This document shows positions 1-14,300 of a stretch of DNA of 64,000 nucleotides, in pieces; the stretch's first letter is position 1, and every line of letters begins with the position of its first letter. Made by a program: the position numbers and the translations under genes. Origin of the DNA: Opisthorchis felineus (taxonomy: Eukaryota; Platyhelminthes; Trematoda; Opisthorchiida; Opisthorchiidae); assembly GCA_004794785.1 (NCBI GenBank), contig SJOL01001804.1:920622-984621 (forward strand), written 5' to 3'. Under the pieces are notes generated by a model. That model did not search any database. It was not told the DNA's origin and saw nothing but the letters and a program-made list of their open reading frames with translations.

Positions 1-2120
1 CCACTTACGCTTTTTGTGACCCTTGCCATGATCCCAACAGTCCAAGGCCACGAGGCATCAGTGGTCGTTTTAGGTTTGGTTCAGTTTGACCGGTTGGGTG
101 ACGCAAACCCTGCTGCTTCACCATATCTGATGTTCTGGTTCCTTGTTTTCCGCAGTTTACACTTTTCTTGTCATGTGTCAGGCAGGAAGCCTCTTGTTTT
201 GCCCTCCCTCTTTTTGTTTTTGCCCGCCACCTTCAAATCCTAACGATCTGATGTTGCTCGATGTTCTCTCCAAAAAAAGCATAGTAACTGTGTTTCTTTG
301 CCCGCGTCGTTTTAGTGATGACCACGTCTACATCGGGTAATGCTCCCCGCCTATGACGCTGTCACTTTTCCCAAAACCCACTATACCTACACTCCCCGTC
401 AGTCACGCTTTTATTCTGACTGTAACCCTAATGATCATGCCTGACTGCATGCCACCCACAAGTTGGGAATAAACATTATTAATTAATTATTCGGAATAAC
501 GCTTCTCGAGGTGTAAGGACACATGCTGTCTCATCCGTCTTCTCGAGCAGAGAACGCCAGAAGTGCTGCAGAGGGTGTACTGTAGGCTGCAGCAAGTTCC
601 ACAAATTGTTATGGCTGCATAACTACTTGCGTCTTTTGTATATTTTAAGCGATTCACATCTGTTGGCTAGCAGGGATATTATATTTCGTTGAGCCCTGGT
701 TTCCAATTTGAGGTGTTTTTTGACCTTGGAAAATCTCCCGCCTAAATGAAGTGCCCGTGGGCAGAACTTGTAGGAAAATTATCGGGCCTGACGTTTTAAC
801 TGTGACGTGGTAACCTCGAAAACATCGTGGTTCCACCTCGATTCGCCGGCAACAGATCAGCAACTGAAAGACTGTCGTTCAGGAGATAACCAAGGCTCCT
901 TTGAGACTCAATGAACATTGTGATGGCATCTTGCTTCAACTGATATGGACCAGAAACCATGAACTGCAGGCATCCATTCAAGACTTCTGCCGCACATGTT
1001 TCACAGGAATGCATATTTTCTCTGACCAGATGGAGATAGCATTAGTTATAATGGATGATGCTTAGGAGTCCATTCACGAAGGTTATGCAGCATTCATCCG
1101 AAGGAATCCAGTGAGGGGTTTAAGGAACCAGAGTCCATCCCAGAGAATTTGAAGTCTTATGAAAACAGGGTTCAAACCGCTTTTCCTCAGGATTGCTTAA
1201 GAAAACCTAGATGATGAACTGGCATTTCGCAAGGCCCACAGCCGTTGTGTAGGAGGTTCGAAAACTGGTCTTATAAAACAGAGCAGTGATGGTTCGTCGC
1301 CGGAAAAAACAACAATAAACTATTCAGACGCATGCGACAGAAGCGAAAAAGCGCGCCGACTGATTTCTCCGAGAGTGACGGGAAAGCAGCACTCACAAAC
1401 AACCCGAAGTTTTGACCGAGACCTGCAGCGAACACTTTGCCCCAATCGATTCGCCTTATCCAACCCCGACGAGACGAAACCACGATGAACATCATGAACA
1501 AGAAATTCATTTAGGATTCACTGAGTCTCGTGCACGCAAATGAGTGAAGGTCGCAGATTTGCCGGAATTAATGTTCGAGCGGAACAAAAGTTTGCCGGAG
1601 ATCCTGGGAACGCGCCTACCTGATGTTTCAGAGAAACAGATCGTTGGCTGTTTAAGACTTTTGGAGCCAGATGAAATGCATTCAAGTATCCTGGAGGGAA
1701 CATCGATCAGCTCAGCCAGACATCTCTACCCGATGCTCTGCTGGTCGCTGGACGAAAGCAACCTCCATTGTGCACGAATGGCAGCGACTGTAGTGATAAA
1801 AACGAACACAAATCGGAAAGCTTGGATGGACGCCTCGTTCTTTTGTATCATTCCTTAAATCCGTGATTTCCCATTTCCAGTGGTGAAACCGGTTTTTTGG
1901 AGAAGGCATAACATTACGTGGGATTACCCAACTTCGGGATACTCAATGTGGAAACAGGTTAAGGAAACTGAGACGGTTTCCGTTGGGTGACGGTGCCCTC
2001 AGATACACACTTTGCATCCTGAAAGGGAAGCTAAGAGAAGAGCTCACAGGCTGGACTGACTAATTTATCAATCTTTATTCTCGTTGGTTCTGTCTAGGAA
2101 AGTAGACAGGCTAATATAGG

Positions 2121-2143
2121 GTTCTTCCTCCGGCCTTCTACAG
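2121..2143 (+). promoter_or_regulatory. Splice-acceptor-like site just upstream of the start codon (trans-splice or 5' UTR intron)
   Basis: A pyrimidine-rich tract ends in CAG at 2141-2143, and the ATG follows after seven bases. Such a close acceptor fits either a 5' UTR intron or addition of a flatworm spliced leader. The sequence alone cannot tell which. No upstream non-coding exon with a matching donor was identified. Confidence 0.4.
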
Positions 2144-2150
2144 TGAACAA

Positions 2151-2300
2151 ATGGACGAACTGGATTTGTTTAACTCTCCTAAAATGATATTTTCAACTCG
2201 ACACTGTAAGCAATGCGACTACAAACTGTTGGAGGATGTTGTCGAGATGTGCACTGATTTTCCGTTTGCTGTCACAGTTGTGTCTATTTTTGTCATAGCG
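2151..2300 (+). CDS. SLC44A: SLC44-like exon 1 (aa 1-50)
   Basis: Encodes the cytosolic N-terminus with LEDV and MCTDFPF, which aligns with the LEDRSCTDIPW block of CTL1, then the first half of TM1. It ends in GCG before GTTTGT (phase 0). Reading on without splicing meets TAA at 2331, so the donor must lie before that. Confidence 0.85.
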
Positions 2301-5300
2301 GTTTGTTTCACGATTTCCCTCAAAGCATTCTAAAACAGTTGAGTTCGGCGGTATATATGTTATCCACGGCTGAATTCAGCATACTTTTCGAAAATTATGA
2401 TTGCTACGGAAATATCTGCGGAATGAAATACAATGTCGTACCAGCATTAGAGCCAGTGGATATGGTGTCAAAAAGGTGGCTTCCTTTAAACGAACTCCTT
2501 AGCTTTCAGATTCCTAATGCATACGAATTTTATGAATCCAATGTATTCGGTGCCCATCTGCGTACATAATTGTACGCCAGAGAAGATTCAGTCAATGGAT
2601 ACTGTTGAACAGATGTATTTACACAATAATATAGCACTATGTGACTGCAGGGTTCCTGCTAGTCTTCGAGGGTAAGATCTTATTGACACTCAGGAAATGA
2701 ATTTGGTACGCATATTCACGGATGTCTATACCAATTCCTGGCTGATGCATCACAATACCTGATTTTCCATGAGACCCACTAAATTCCTATGTGTGAAATC
2801 GGGAAAATTTCAACTAATTTTTCCCTACGTTTTCCCCGTGATGCTTGGTTGAACCCAGTTGGAATTGGCTAAACGTCTATTCCCAAATCTATATATCCTC
2901 CGAAAGGATCAACGCACGGCAGAGTAAATCTTGGGGTTTTTGTTATCGTTCTGCAATCCCGGGACAGGCCGGAGAGACGGGGCTTTAGAATAGCTGATGG
3001 TGTAAATATGCCAGGGTACCCAGAGAACCATAAAATGTGGTGGCAAAAATACCGTCAACTATACCACCAAAAGCTTGCACGCAAACGCATAATACTGGAA
3101 TGCTGTATTACCATTGTTACGGAAAACACTAAATTTGGCCAGTGTTCAATGTAGTGGATGGGTAGAACGATGCAATCGCAATGTACTCACTCTAATTACT
3201 CTCTACTGAGGGAGAAACCCGGTGCACTCATTAGGCCAACATATTCCCTAATCGCTACTTCTTCTTCGGTGCGCAGACACATAATAAATTCCGGGTTGAT
3301 GCATCGAAAAACAAAAGGACCTCATCCGAATCATATTTCATATGTAATAAAGCCGATAAATTCTACGTCACCGAGACGGCCACCATAAAACGAGAGCTCC
3401 AGAGCTTACAGCCCCGTGAATTTTTCGACTTGTCCGCGGAGTAAGTGCCAAGCGCCAGATGCTGTTTTAAAGACAGTCTATCTGGGAGTGAGTGAATAAG
3501 TACAAAACATTTCATAAACCCGTAGCCACAAGCTTTTGGTTACAATACAACCTTTACTGGACTTTGTTGTTAAGCTCGACGGTGGCTCGAGTTCACCGAC
3601 CTGCTGCTGCTTTTATGTTAGTGTGTTGCGTTTCAAAGAACTTTCTCCTGCGTGTTTTATTTGGCCCTTATAACCCCTACTGTACTCGCTAGGCGGTGAA
3701 TTTCATAGTAGTAGTTCTCACGAGATAGATTTATCAGTCGTTATTGTCTCTTGTTAATTTTCCTAAGAATATAATGGTAGCAGTGTAAGTACGTCACCTT
3801 AAGTATGCAGCAAGTTATAATTTGTTGGATTTTTTACCAATGTACAATGAGTGAACAGTAGTCACCATTTTCTGAGTCATCGTCTTGGACGGAAGGATTT
3901 ACCATCAATGCAACAACAAAAATTTGACCAGTTCTACCGAGAAATTCGAAGCGGCTCGTTCGTCTTTTTCCCTATTCGTAGAAAACATCTCAAGGATTGG
4001 ACCTCTTACATAAGCTTGCGTACAAGTGTGGATTCCACAGAGGTACGATAAACACACGTCAAGCCGAATGTTTGATTGTTTCACACTTTGTGGAAACAGC
4101 CAGTTTAGGACATGCTTTGACTAACGTTTGTCTCCCTGAATCCAGACGATACAGTTGGAAGCAAACGGTTACAAGGGTGGAAAAGGCAAGGAAGTGCAAT
4201 TCATAATGACCGTGTTGTTGAACAGGCTTTCTGCTACAGGCTCAAAATTAAATAGCACAATCTGGGGTAACAAATTTGACCGATAGTTAAATGCGTGGCT
4301 GGATGTCAGTTTGGTGGCTAGTGTCTTTTTATGTGGCCTGTCATCGTACCATGCCCAGGAGTAGCAGGCTTGCAAAACGTACTAGATTTTAGTGGTGTTA
4401 TGAAAATTCTCTTATTATGCTTTTGGGTTCTGAGTCAAAATGCAAACACTTTTAATTGACCTTGTTATGGAATCTAGAACAGGAGATCCTAGTCCTCACA
4501 CTGTGCTCAAATGTTGTCTCTGGGTTCCTGTTTTTGATGACAACGTCGTGATTACCCGAGCCCTAATCATATGCCCGGAGTTTAAGGCAATATGGAAGCT
4601 ACGCGTGTCACGTTTGTACTCAAGGTCTGTTAGTTCTTTGTGTACCATGTGTACGCCATCTCGAGACTACCAAAGGCAGTATTTTAATGTTTGGTGGGAA
4701 CAAAAAGGTTTTCATTGTTCTACGTTGTTACCAAAAATTCCGTCCGAGGAGCTAAACACTGTAAACATCCCAGCAACGAATAACGGGAACAGTAGATGGT
4801 CTAACACTAAACCCTGTGGCAATCTACGGAAGGAGTTTTGACAGCTGCTCTGACGTAGTTCCGTTGGGTGTGACCATTGCTTCAGGTACATACTGTACGG
4901 TGAAGAAGTGGACACCGCAACCCGACGGTGATCCACATCTGTAATAAAATTTGTTACTGCACTCTATTCAGGACCTTCGAGAATTCAAACCAGGTGATGC
5001 ATATCTCAACAAGAGTTGGCGTTGCAGTTTTAGCTCTCTTGTATGAGTAGTATATTTGTCTGTGTTACGCGGATAAGAGTATGCATCGCCGCTCAGAGAA
5101 TTCCTGGCGGTAGTTTAATAAGGTAGAATTCATAGCCTTTGACGGCATCACAATGAAGGTTATTAAGCAAATTTTTTCTGGCTTTGGCCTTTCCTGACAT
5201 CTATGGGCCAGCAAGAAAATTGTGTTCTTACGTTTTTCAAAATTGCATGATATGTCAGAGTTCCTGTGTCCTTGCAAGGTCGCTTGCTTGATAAATAGTT

Positions 5301-8300
5301 TTCTGCGGCCGTCAATTTTACCTGCATTGCTGGCGTTGGTTTTCTTCGACTTGCATTCGACAGCTGATATAATGAAGGGTATGTGTTTGAGGTCTGCCCC
5401 TTGGGAGGATGGTGTAAGTCAGGATGGCAATAATAAATCTGCAGAGCTACATGGTGTTTTGGCGAACTATTGGCTGGTCCTTTCAGAGTTTACAGCGGAC
5501 TGCTAGCTGTCTATAATAGAAGCAGCATTTACGTTGTCTTGGTAGTAAGTGAACAGCTTCGGTTTGTTTAGAAATCAACTAACAAGTGACGCCTGTCTGG
5601 TCCCTTGTTCTTTCCGGACGAGGTTTGAAGCTGTTTTACAGATTCATGCAGACAGTTTAACCTAGCTTACACAGTCTAGATCTGTTATTTCTTTAAGGTC
5701 AGGTTGTGTTTTACAGCTCACTTGGTGACTCTGATCCTAACACAGGTCTTCAGCGAGTAGGGCTGTTGGCAACTCTGGTCTAGGGTGCAGTCCGTGATTG
5801 AGGTCGTAGGTACTTACTAAAGATGTCCCATGTCTTGTTCGCTGGTAGACTTTTTGAAAAGGCATGTGATTTCGGCACTTTTTTGCTGGTTAGAAACAGG
5901 TCCAGTAGGAGTGTGGTAGTGAATCTGAGGCAACAAAAAATTGATTTAGCAGCTCTACAGCCCTCTGGATCAACTCACAGCATCCATTAAGATTCAACTA
6001 AGACTTTGCTGACTTTCAGTCGTCTGTGTTTCCGCGTCGTCTAGTTTAATAACCTGACTGTTAACTTTATTATTCAACTCCCATTTTAACCACATGGTGT
6101 GATGTAATCTGATAACATGAGTATTTTTTCTGCTCTGTTGTTGAAACCCATAGGCGACATTTAATCGAGGCGTGGTTTTGTGTCCAGAATGTCTAAAAAT
6201 AGTTAGGCCTTGATTACAGAATTTGGAATTAGAAAAGTCCAATTACGGTATTTCAGTGATTCGGCATACTTACCGTGCACCTTAAGAGCGATTGCGCAAC
6301 ACTAGGCTAGGCAACGGATAGCGGAGAGCTATGCGCACCTTAGACATTCAGAATGACTGGATCATACTTAAATGGCAACTGTCTCTTTGGCGTCGTTGAA
6401 AAAAAGAGTAGTTGCTCATTTGCAGGCAAAAAGGCTTAGGTAAAATGAAGTTAAACGCAACTTTCGAAGTGCTGTGCCGCAAAGAAGCCTAGTTTTAATC
6501 CTTTCAGTACGCTGTCAAGAATGCACCAAATGTGTCTGTGGACATCAGACTGAATTAAAGAGGTGTAAGTCAAGTACGTTGGCATTTTAACATTACCGGT
6601 AAAACGTTAGTCCTAACAAACTGGCGGCTGCTGCGCTTACGGTAAAGGTTGAGGTGCTTTTTTGGTTTTGTAAATCCGACAACTTATCAAGTAAACAAAT
6701 CTTAGTTTTTCCAAAGCATGATGGTTAATTAATTTTATTCGCTTTTGGCACATTTTAAGGGTGAAACAATTATAAGATACTAATTTAAAGCACATTTTCA
6801 GAGTCAGCTTGAAGCTAAGAGGATAGTGGGGTGGAGTTCAAGCTTTTAGAGAACCTGGATTGGTGGGAAGCCCCTATTTGTCTACATACTTGGGTTTACT
6901 AATTCCTTTCTAGTTAAGTGGCAACTAAGGGTTCAGACTGCTCAAACATGTTTGGATATACAAAAGTAAGAGAATTGAGCTACTTTTACGCAACGCAGTC
7001 CTGTGGTTATCAAAATGGATGCAGGGAAGCGGTTCAAACCAGCTGGTGCTAAATGAATACAGATGGCCAAACCGCTTGTCGGAGGGATGACAGGGGTGTT
7101 ATGTGGACAGAATTGTTATTCCTGATAAGAAACAACGTTTTTAGCTAAAAAAAGAAAAGGCTGTTATTGATTATGGGCATTCCTTATGTTTGTCTTCCTG
7201 CTACTAAATAGGACAAGCTGCGTATTCAGCTAAGTTTAGTTCAAAAAGTGCTCAGTTATTTTCAGTGTTCTAAGAACATCAGCAAAAGTCAAGTTATGAA
7301 CAAAATATTTAGGTGCGCCGGTCAAAAACGAGAGGTTTTGCATTTCTATAACGTTCACGGATTTTTCTATGGACTTATTAAGACTAAAAAAGCTAGGTTC
7401 TAAGAAAAATACCTGATTTTATCCTTAACTGTTTTATCACCTAGGGTTTGAGTTAAATTTTAACTGAGGCTGGGACTCTGAACTCGAAACAACCCTTAAA
7501 CTACGTAACTGTGAATAGTGTTTACCATTAAATATTAGGAGATAGACTCATTGAAAGCAGCGCCGTTGGAAGAGACATGTCATTTTATGCTTCTTTGTCC
7601 CGCTGTTGACTGGTACTATTTTGGGACCTCAAAACTGCCCAATTCATGTTGAAGTTGGGCAGCTTGTATAAAGATGACATCCTGCGTTGTGATAGGCGCA
7701 GACTGCAGCTTGATACGATGTGGATTTCCCAGAAGTAGCATTTTGATACTTCTGTGACAGATGGTATTGTTATTACAAGTGAAAAACTGATCTCACATTA
7801 ACACTTCCCCACCATCCATAAGTGGATTTGCCAATGATTAGAATATTAGATATGTGTTAAATAGTAGTGGCTTACATCCGTCGCTGTCGAACTAGTGGCA
7901 TGTTCATTGAAAAAGCCGATAAGCATGCATTCTTACTTACCGTGGTCTTTGGTTCGCTCACCGAGCTAGGAATTTGGGTTTCAAACGTTTCATTGCCGAT
8001 CAAGGTGACACCGTTAGTAGGGATGCTGCGAATGAAACCTTATTGGCCGTTCGAGTGAATTAGCTGTGAACTCTGGAGGCTGTTGACAACATTTGGTGGT
8101 ACGAGAATGTCAACAGCAAAGTTCGGACCAACCAAATATGCACGTTTGCACAATGTTTGCAAAAGACGTGCAATCGGCACACTACGGGATGGATTCCTGA
8201 AGAACGCCACGCGGCATTTACTGCAAAGTAGAAAAAGGATAGGCAACATAAATTGAAGTCCAATGTACAAGGTCAAACAAATTATTCATATTTAAAACGT

Positions 8301-11300
8301 TATTTAACTGCACAGCTTACTGGCAATTAGTGTGGGAATTTCTAATCAGCCACTAAATACCAATCTACTTGAGCCCAAAGGCAAATCTAAGAGATTTACA
8401 CATACCTTCCTACCAATTGTAAAACGTCGCTAATTCTGAGGAGTTATAAACATTTTCCTTGCAACACGGCATTTCCAATTTTTGCTGAACTAGTTAAACA
8501 TCCTTAATCCTAAATCATCGAGGACGATTTCGTATAGGTTATTGACCTGGTCCAGGACTAGGGAACAAGCATACTCTTTGAAGGTTTCGCTTGGTGCAAC
8601 ACGTTTATTTTGTCAAAACATCATACTAAAACCCATAAGATACAAGGTGTCAAAAACACCTTGCCCCCGAAGGACGGTGAGGGTGGGAACAGGCACGGCA
8701 CCTACAATTTCAACTAGTGAGCAGGTGAACTGAAACCTGAAGACTTGCATTTGGCACGCTGATAGTGCGCGCAGTGCAAGTGAAAAACTCAGCTGAGCTG
8801 ACTGGTAGCCAGAGTTGTAACGAAGCGGACAAAAGCCAGAATTTGAGCTATTTTTTTCGACCCGAACCAGAATGATTTTGTACCATTAACAGTTGTGTAC
8901 AATAATGTGGCATGCAGCATAAAGCAATCATACTTGATTATTCCTGTCAGTATCCTACGCCCGGTCAGTTAGGACGCTGACAAACGGCATTTCATACTCT
9001 ACCGTGTGGTAGATACCATTGATACGTATGTACGTAGTGACCTGTTTTAAGGTGATACCAATCTATTTACAGGGCACATGCAGTCGGACATCAGTTAGGT
9101 AAGCTACACAGGATCATCTGTCCCTATGGCGACTGGTTGGTTGTAAGTAGAAGGAACAGTTCATCTGGCTATTTGTTCACCAGTTGTAGCCAGTCTTGTA
9201 CAGTGGTTTGTTTTGTTTGACCAGCTAGAGAAACAGCTCAAGTGAGTACCAGTAGTAAGATTGCTGTGTTTCACTAATCAGCTGGTTATGCCAAAACATC
9301 TTTCGGCACCGACCTACTTTTCCTGGTATGATTTTGGTGCTTAGTGAATCATAACCGAGAGGGAAGGTGGAAAGTGCAATTAGTCTCCCACGTGTAACAG
9401 TTGACCGTTGTGTCATGAGCGTCTTATGCCCCCAACCATGCAGTCCCAAGCTAAACTTATGGAGTGGCTGTATTTATTAGTGCTCGGTACCACTGACGAG
9501 ACTTTTTTCACAACCTACAGATAAACCGATTAAATATTTCATTTTTAAAGCAATAAATTGGATTTCCAAACTCCTTTTTAAGATTTCTAAATCTATTTTT
9601 GTTGTTATGTTGGAGGGGTCTTTTCAAGCCCGCAGTTGAAGAGCCAAATAAAGTTTGACATTGCGATTTTCCCCACACAAAAAAGCGATCTTTCATTGCA
9701 TCTCTTTTAACGAGAGGTGTCCAAATTTAGGGCACAGGTAACACGATGTCTTGGTGCTAGTTATTGTTTGTTTTTGTCACACATGGTCAAGATTTGCTTG
9801 AATATAGATTTTTCCTTCTCATTCATTTTAGATCTCGGCCCCGGTTTGGCTCCACACCCTTGTGTGTCGAACCTCCGTTGGAACCTACTGAACCCATAGA
9901 CGGTGTTTGCGTCCCGAAACGTTTCAAAGTCTACTACCACAAGGATCAACACACTGGCCTCCTGAGGTCACATGATTCGGTGTTGCTTACCCTGAATGAA
10001 GATATTGAACTGCGCTGGCCATGGTTACACTTAATGCTTTGTCCTACTTTGACGTTTGGTGAGGGTTTTTTATTTTCAAATCCGATTTCTAGTTAACCTC
10101 ATATGGTATTGCTGAAACGTCTTCCTAAAATTGTTGTGCAACCTTCATATTAGATCTTTAGTAGTTGCTTCAATTTTCCTGGAATGCTGGGGTACAGCTT
10201 TGCATTAACTGGAAGGCTGCTTAAACGTATCCTTCTTGCCATGTGTCCAATGCGTTCTGGAATTTCTCGTACAGGCCACTGGTGAATGACAATGATTGGT
10301 GATTTCGACCCAGTAGGCGATAGTGGTAAGTAATACATGTGCATTTTGGCAGCCTGGGCACGGCTATTGGTTGCTGAGCAGGTGGTTGTTGATCTCTTCC
10401 CCAAGAGTAGAAAACAGCTCTCGCCCTAACAATCGGTGACATTTTATGGAACATTGTGATTCCAGAATTAAAAACGAACATTTTTGCGTCTGAATGAAGA
10501 TGTGGAACTGCCAACCTCTCGTCAGATGCTACAATGTTTGCAGTATTTTTGCGGTTTGTGAAGTTGGGAAACATGATAGTGAAGCTACTTGAACTTGACC
10601 AATAAGCAAAATATCCCACACGAACGGCAAAATGCCAGCTTATGAACAGCTCAGAAACACAAAATTCCGGGAGAAGCTAAGGCATCGCATTAAATTTAGC
10701 GGCAATGTAGATCTAAAGTGTACCTTAAACAGGCTTGAATTTGGTGTACTCCTATAATGCTAGGGCCACAATCATAGAATAAACATTGGAAATACGGTAC
10801 ACATGCACTTCTTTCTGAACACTTTGCATAATCACTATCTTTCTCATTATTTCTGTGGCCACCAGCCTTGAACTGTGTGCCAGTTGTTGATTGGTTCTTG
10901 TTACCATAGTTTTATTCATCGATTACGTTGAAAAGGAGGGAAACAATCACTAACATGTCTGGTTTGTGATTTAAATAGCGATTGTGATATCGTTACAGCT
11001 ACAAGTTGTTATGGGTAAGGGAGTCAGGAAAAAGGTGACTACGCATTAAAAGGCAGTCGTCCGGATGCACGAATGCTGCGCACATTTTATACGCTGGAAA
11101 AGATATTCATTTGATAGTTTTGGATCTAGTTCAACGCCATCAAAACGTTTGAAACTATAAGTTCGGTTGGCCAAAAGTTGATAAGCACCTACTCATGCAT
11201 GCTCAGTAGAGACTGACTCCTCCTTCTACTCAGGTATTTCCTCCATCGTCATGGTGCTGGTCTTGTGCACCCCAACCTACTCTATCCCGATCTTGTTCGT

Positions 11301-14300
11301 ATTGGCACACTTTGGCCTAATAGGTAGGTTTCTTTCTCGTTTTCTGCATATATGCTATTCAGAATTGGTTGATTCCTGAATATTTTTGGAGTAGAAAGTT
11401 CATACTCCTGATACACTGTAAAAAGCCTGAGGATATACTAATGTGGAAGAACATACTATTCATTCAACTTGTTAGGATAAGCCACACCGTATATCATTAC
11501 TCCGTTGCTTCAAATGATCCTTTTTGCAAATTATTGTCGGCCATTGGTAGTGCTGGTTAGGTTGCATTGTTCTAGCTCTTGGTTAGTTTTATCCGCAGTA
11601 GTATCGATCAAGCTGTAGGAGCAGAATATTGTGGTTGTCCTTTGCAAGCGTGTATAAAAACGTCTTCAACGGTAACATAAGCGGATATCTCAAAACAGTA
11701 CCAGTCTGTTTGATTGTATTTCATCTTTTATCGTAAAGTTCCAGAAGTTTGGGCACTACATAAGTCAAAATAACGAAGAATACCTTACATCCGTCAGTAC
11801 ATGTACTAGCATTCTGTTTAATTGGTAAAGAAACTTGTTCAGTCGAACTGCCGGCTTGGCCACCAAGCCAACAACCACGCAAAACGTCAGAGTCACTCGT
11901 ATTTCGCAACAATGCTGGACACTACGTCCTATTACCTGAACAAATAGCCGAACAGCATCAGGAAAACCAGCTCGTACAAACAGTCAAATAGGACTACGCT
12001 TTTACCTTTTTTACCATAAAATTCGACAAAACAATAGTGTTCACAGGAAGGCTTTTCTATCTCCATACGATGAAGAAAATGCAACGACTTAGGCTTAGCT
12101 ACTCTTGGAGCTGGAGGTTGCAACGGAGAGCTTGGGCCCCAGACTTGGATGTGTAGTTTAAATCTAAAGTTAAGTTGGCAACTCTACTACGGTTTTAAAG
12201 GGTAAACCTATAGCAAAACAGTGCCAGATTATCAAATTAAAACGAATGCAGTTTAAGTGCATTTTGGTCCAAAATCGACATTTAAGGACAGTTACTGGCA
12301 ATATACGCTAGCTCACAGTCCAGTTACACGCCAGAGGAGGAGGCGCAATAACAATCCTGTGAATAAATGTGTGTTTGAAAAAAGGCTCAAGTGTGCACGA
12401 CATCAATATGGCTTCATGAGGTAATCTGTCAGAATATGTGGAACACCAACTGAAACCTTTTTACTGGATCGGAATACTCCAAAACAATAAGTTAGGTTCG
12501 ACAAATACTCTCAGTGTCATAAAAATTTGTTTTTTTATAACGTACTCAACCGAATCCAGCTGAATCTGTCGTTTATAATGACGGCTTATAACAGTTGCAG
12601 GAATTATCTTTACCGCACACCCAGTTTTATGAAGATGGTTGTCAACAGAACGCATTTGTTCTAGTATTTGCAAACATTCCTTGTGGGTAGATGTTTGTCT
12701 CACGGCCGGTTGTGTGCCCAAAACTAGTAAACATAAGAATGATCACTAATGAATGGGTGTCAAAAAGATTCAAACAAAACAGGGGACTTTTCAAGTGGAA
12801 ATTAAAATTTTTGAAGCACTAAAACAAGTGAGTTATTAGCACGTTTTCGGGTGCTGCATACACTACTTGAGTCATATGATAAAGTACCCTTCCAAGAGAG
12901 CTAGGTGATATGCAACTTTATACAGAAGACAGAAACCAAAGGTTTTCCGGAGTGTAAGTGCCTGCCACCCTCAGGAAACTGGACTGACGGTTAAGAATGA
13001 CCACGCGTTTGAAATCCTTCACTACATTTAAGAAAGTTCTACCGATTTTATTCTAGTTAATCTATATTATTAGCACTGTCACACCATAACAAACAAAAAA
13101 CGAGCCGATTTGACTGATGACATGAAACATTGTGCGAGACTACGGGAGTCTATGAGAGGTGTTTGTGCTTGAGAAACGACAGATGCACGTATAAGATTAG
13201 GCCGGCGCTGGTGCCCAGATGGAGCTTACTGTACACTGAAAGGACTAAATGGGTTATACCCATCTGAATGATTAGGTTTGAAGATGGGTTGGAAAAGATG
13301 GTTTGCTTAAGCCATTTAGGAGAAAACGTTCAACGCCTTTCATAAAGCGCCTCTGGTTTGACTGTTACAAGCCAACTCACTAGAAGGCTGCTCTAGATCC
13401 GACCCTCTTTCCAGCTAATTCATCTGTGAACTACTGGAATCACCGTAGAACAGAGCTGAAAAACGATTTCACTGGCTTGCGTATCGCTAGTTTTCAGATT
13501 AGTTTCTGGAGGTTTGCCGCTCGAAGTAACCAAACATCACGTCGATTGGTCGGATGTATTACGTGTCTGCTAAGGACCATGCGACGGCATCTACAGACTG
13601 GTCAGAGTGAGCCACTCAGGATCAAGCATTTTTGACTCAGTGCTTCTCGCACTATCACGAACATTCTCGAATGATCTTGTGAAAAATCCCCTGATAACCA
13701 TATAACTACAGTTTTAATAATTTTCCTTCGTCTCTATAAAAGGCCGTCTCAAGCTATCGTGCCTTTTGACAAACCACAGTGGACGGAGCAGGAAGCCAAC
13801 GACCAACATAGAGGTTGCAAAACCTTTCGCAAGATACAACGAGTAGTTAGGTAAATATGTAGTCAGGTAAATAAGGGAAGTATGTGCCTTCCTTGTTATT
13901 TCTATTCAATGTCTGCCACTCCTTGAGTCAACTGACACAACTAAACAACTGTCACAACTACACAACTGTCAACAGTTTTCGACTGTACTGTTATTTTATG
14001 GCTGTACCAAGAAAAGAAGTACAGGTAAGGACAGAGGCTGGACAGCAGAAGAAGATCTGTGGTATTGCCCTCTTTTTGACTGCAGGCATTACCATGGAGA
14101 CACCATGGGGTAAGAACTAAGCAAGAGGGGTCTTTGAGTAGATTGTGGCGTGCCAAGTTGCACAAGAAATTAGGCTGCATATCCGAAACGCGGTTTTGCT
14201 GGACACAATGGTAAACAACACGAGGACAAATTAATTAATATCCAAGTAGACGAATAAACAAATAGATAGGTAAGATGAATAAATTGCAACTGCCTTAGCC

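Noticed and set aside
4440..4841. 133-codon plus ORF in intron 3
   Set aside because: No recognisable similarity and no matching splice phases; inserting it into the transporter would break the clear exon 3 to exon 4 phase match.
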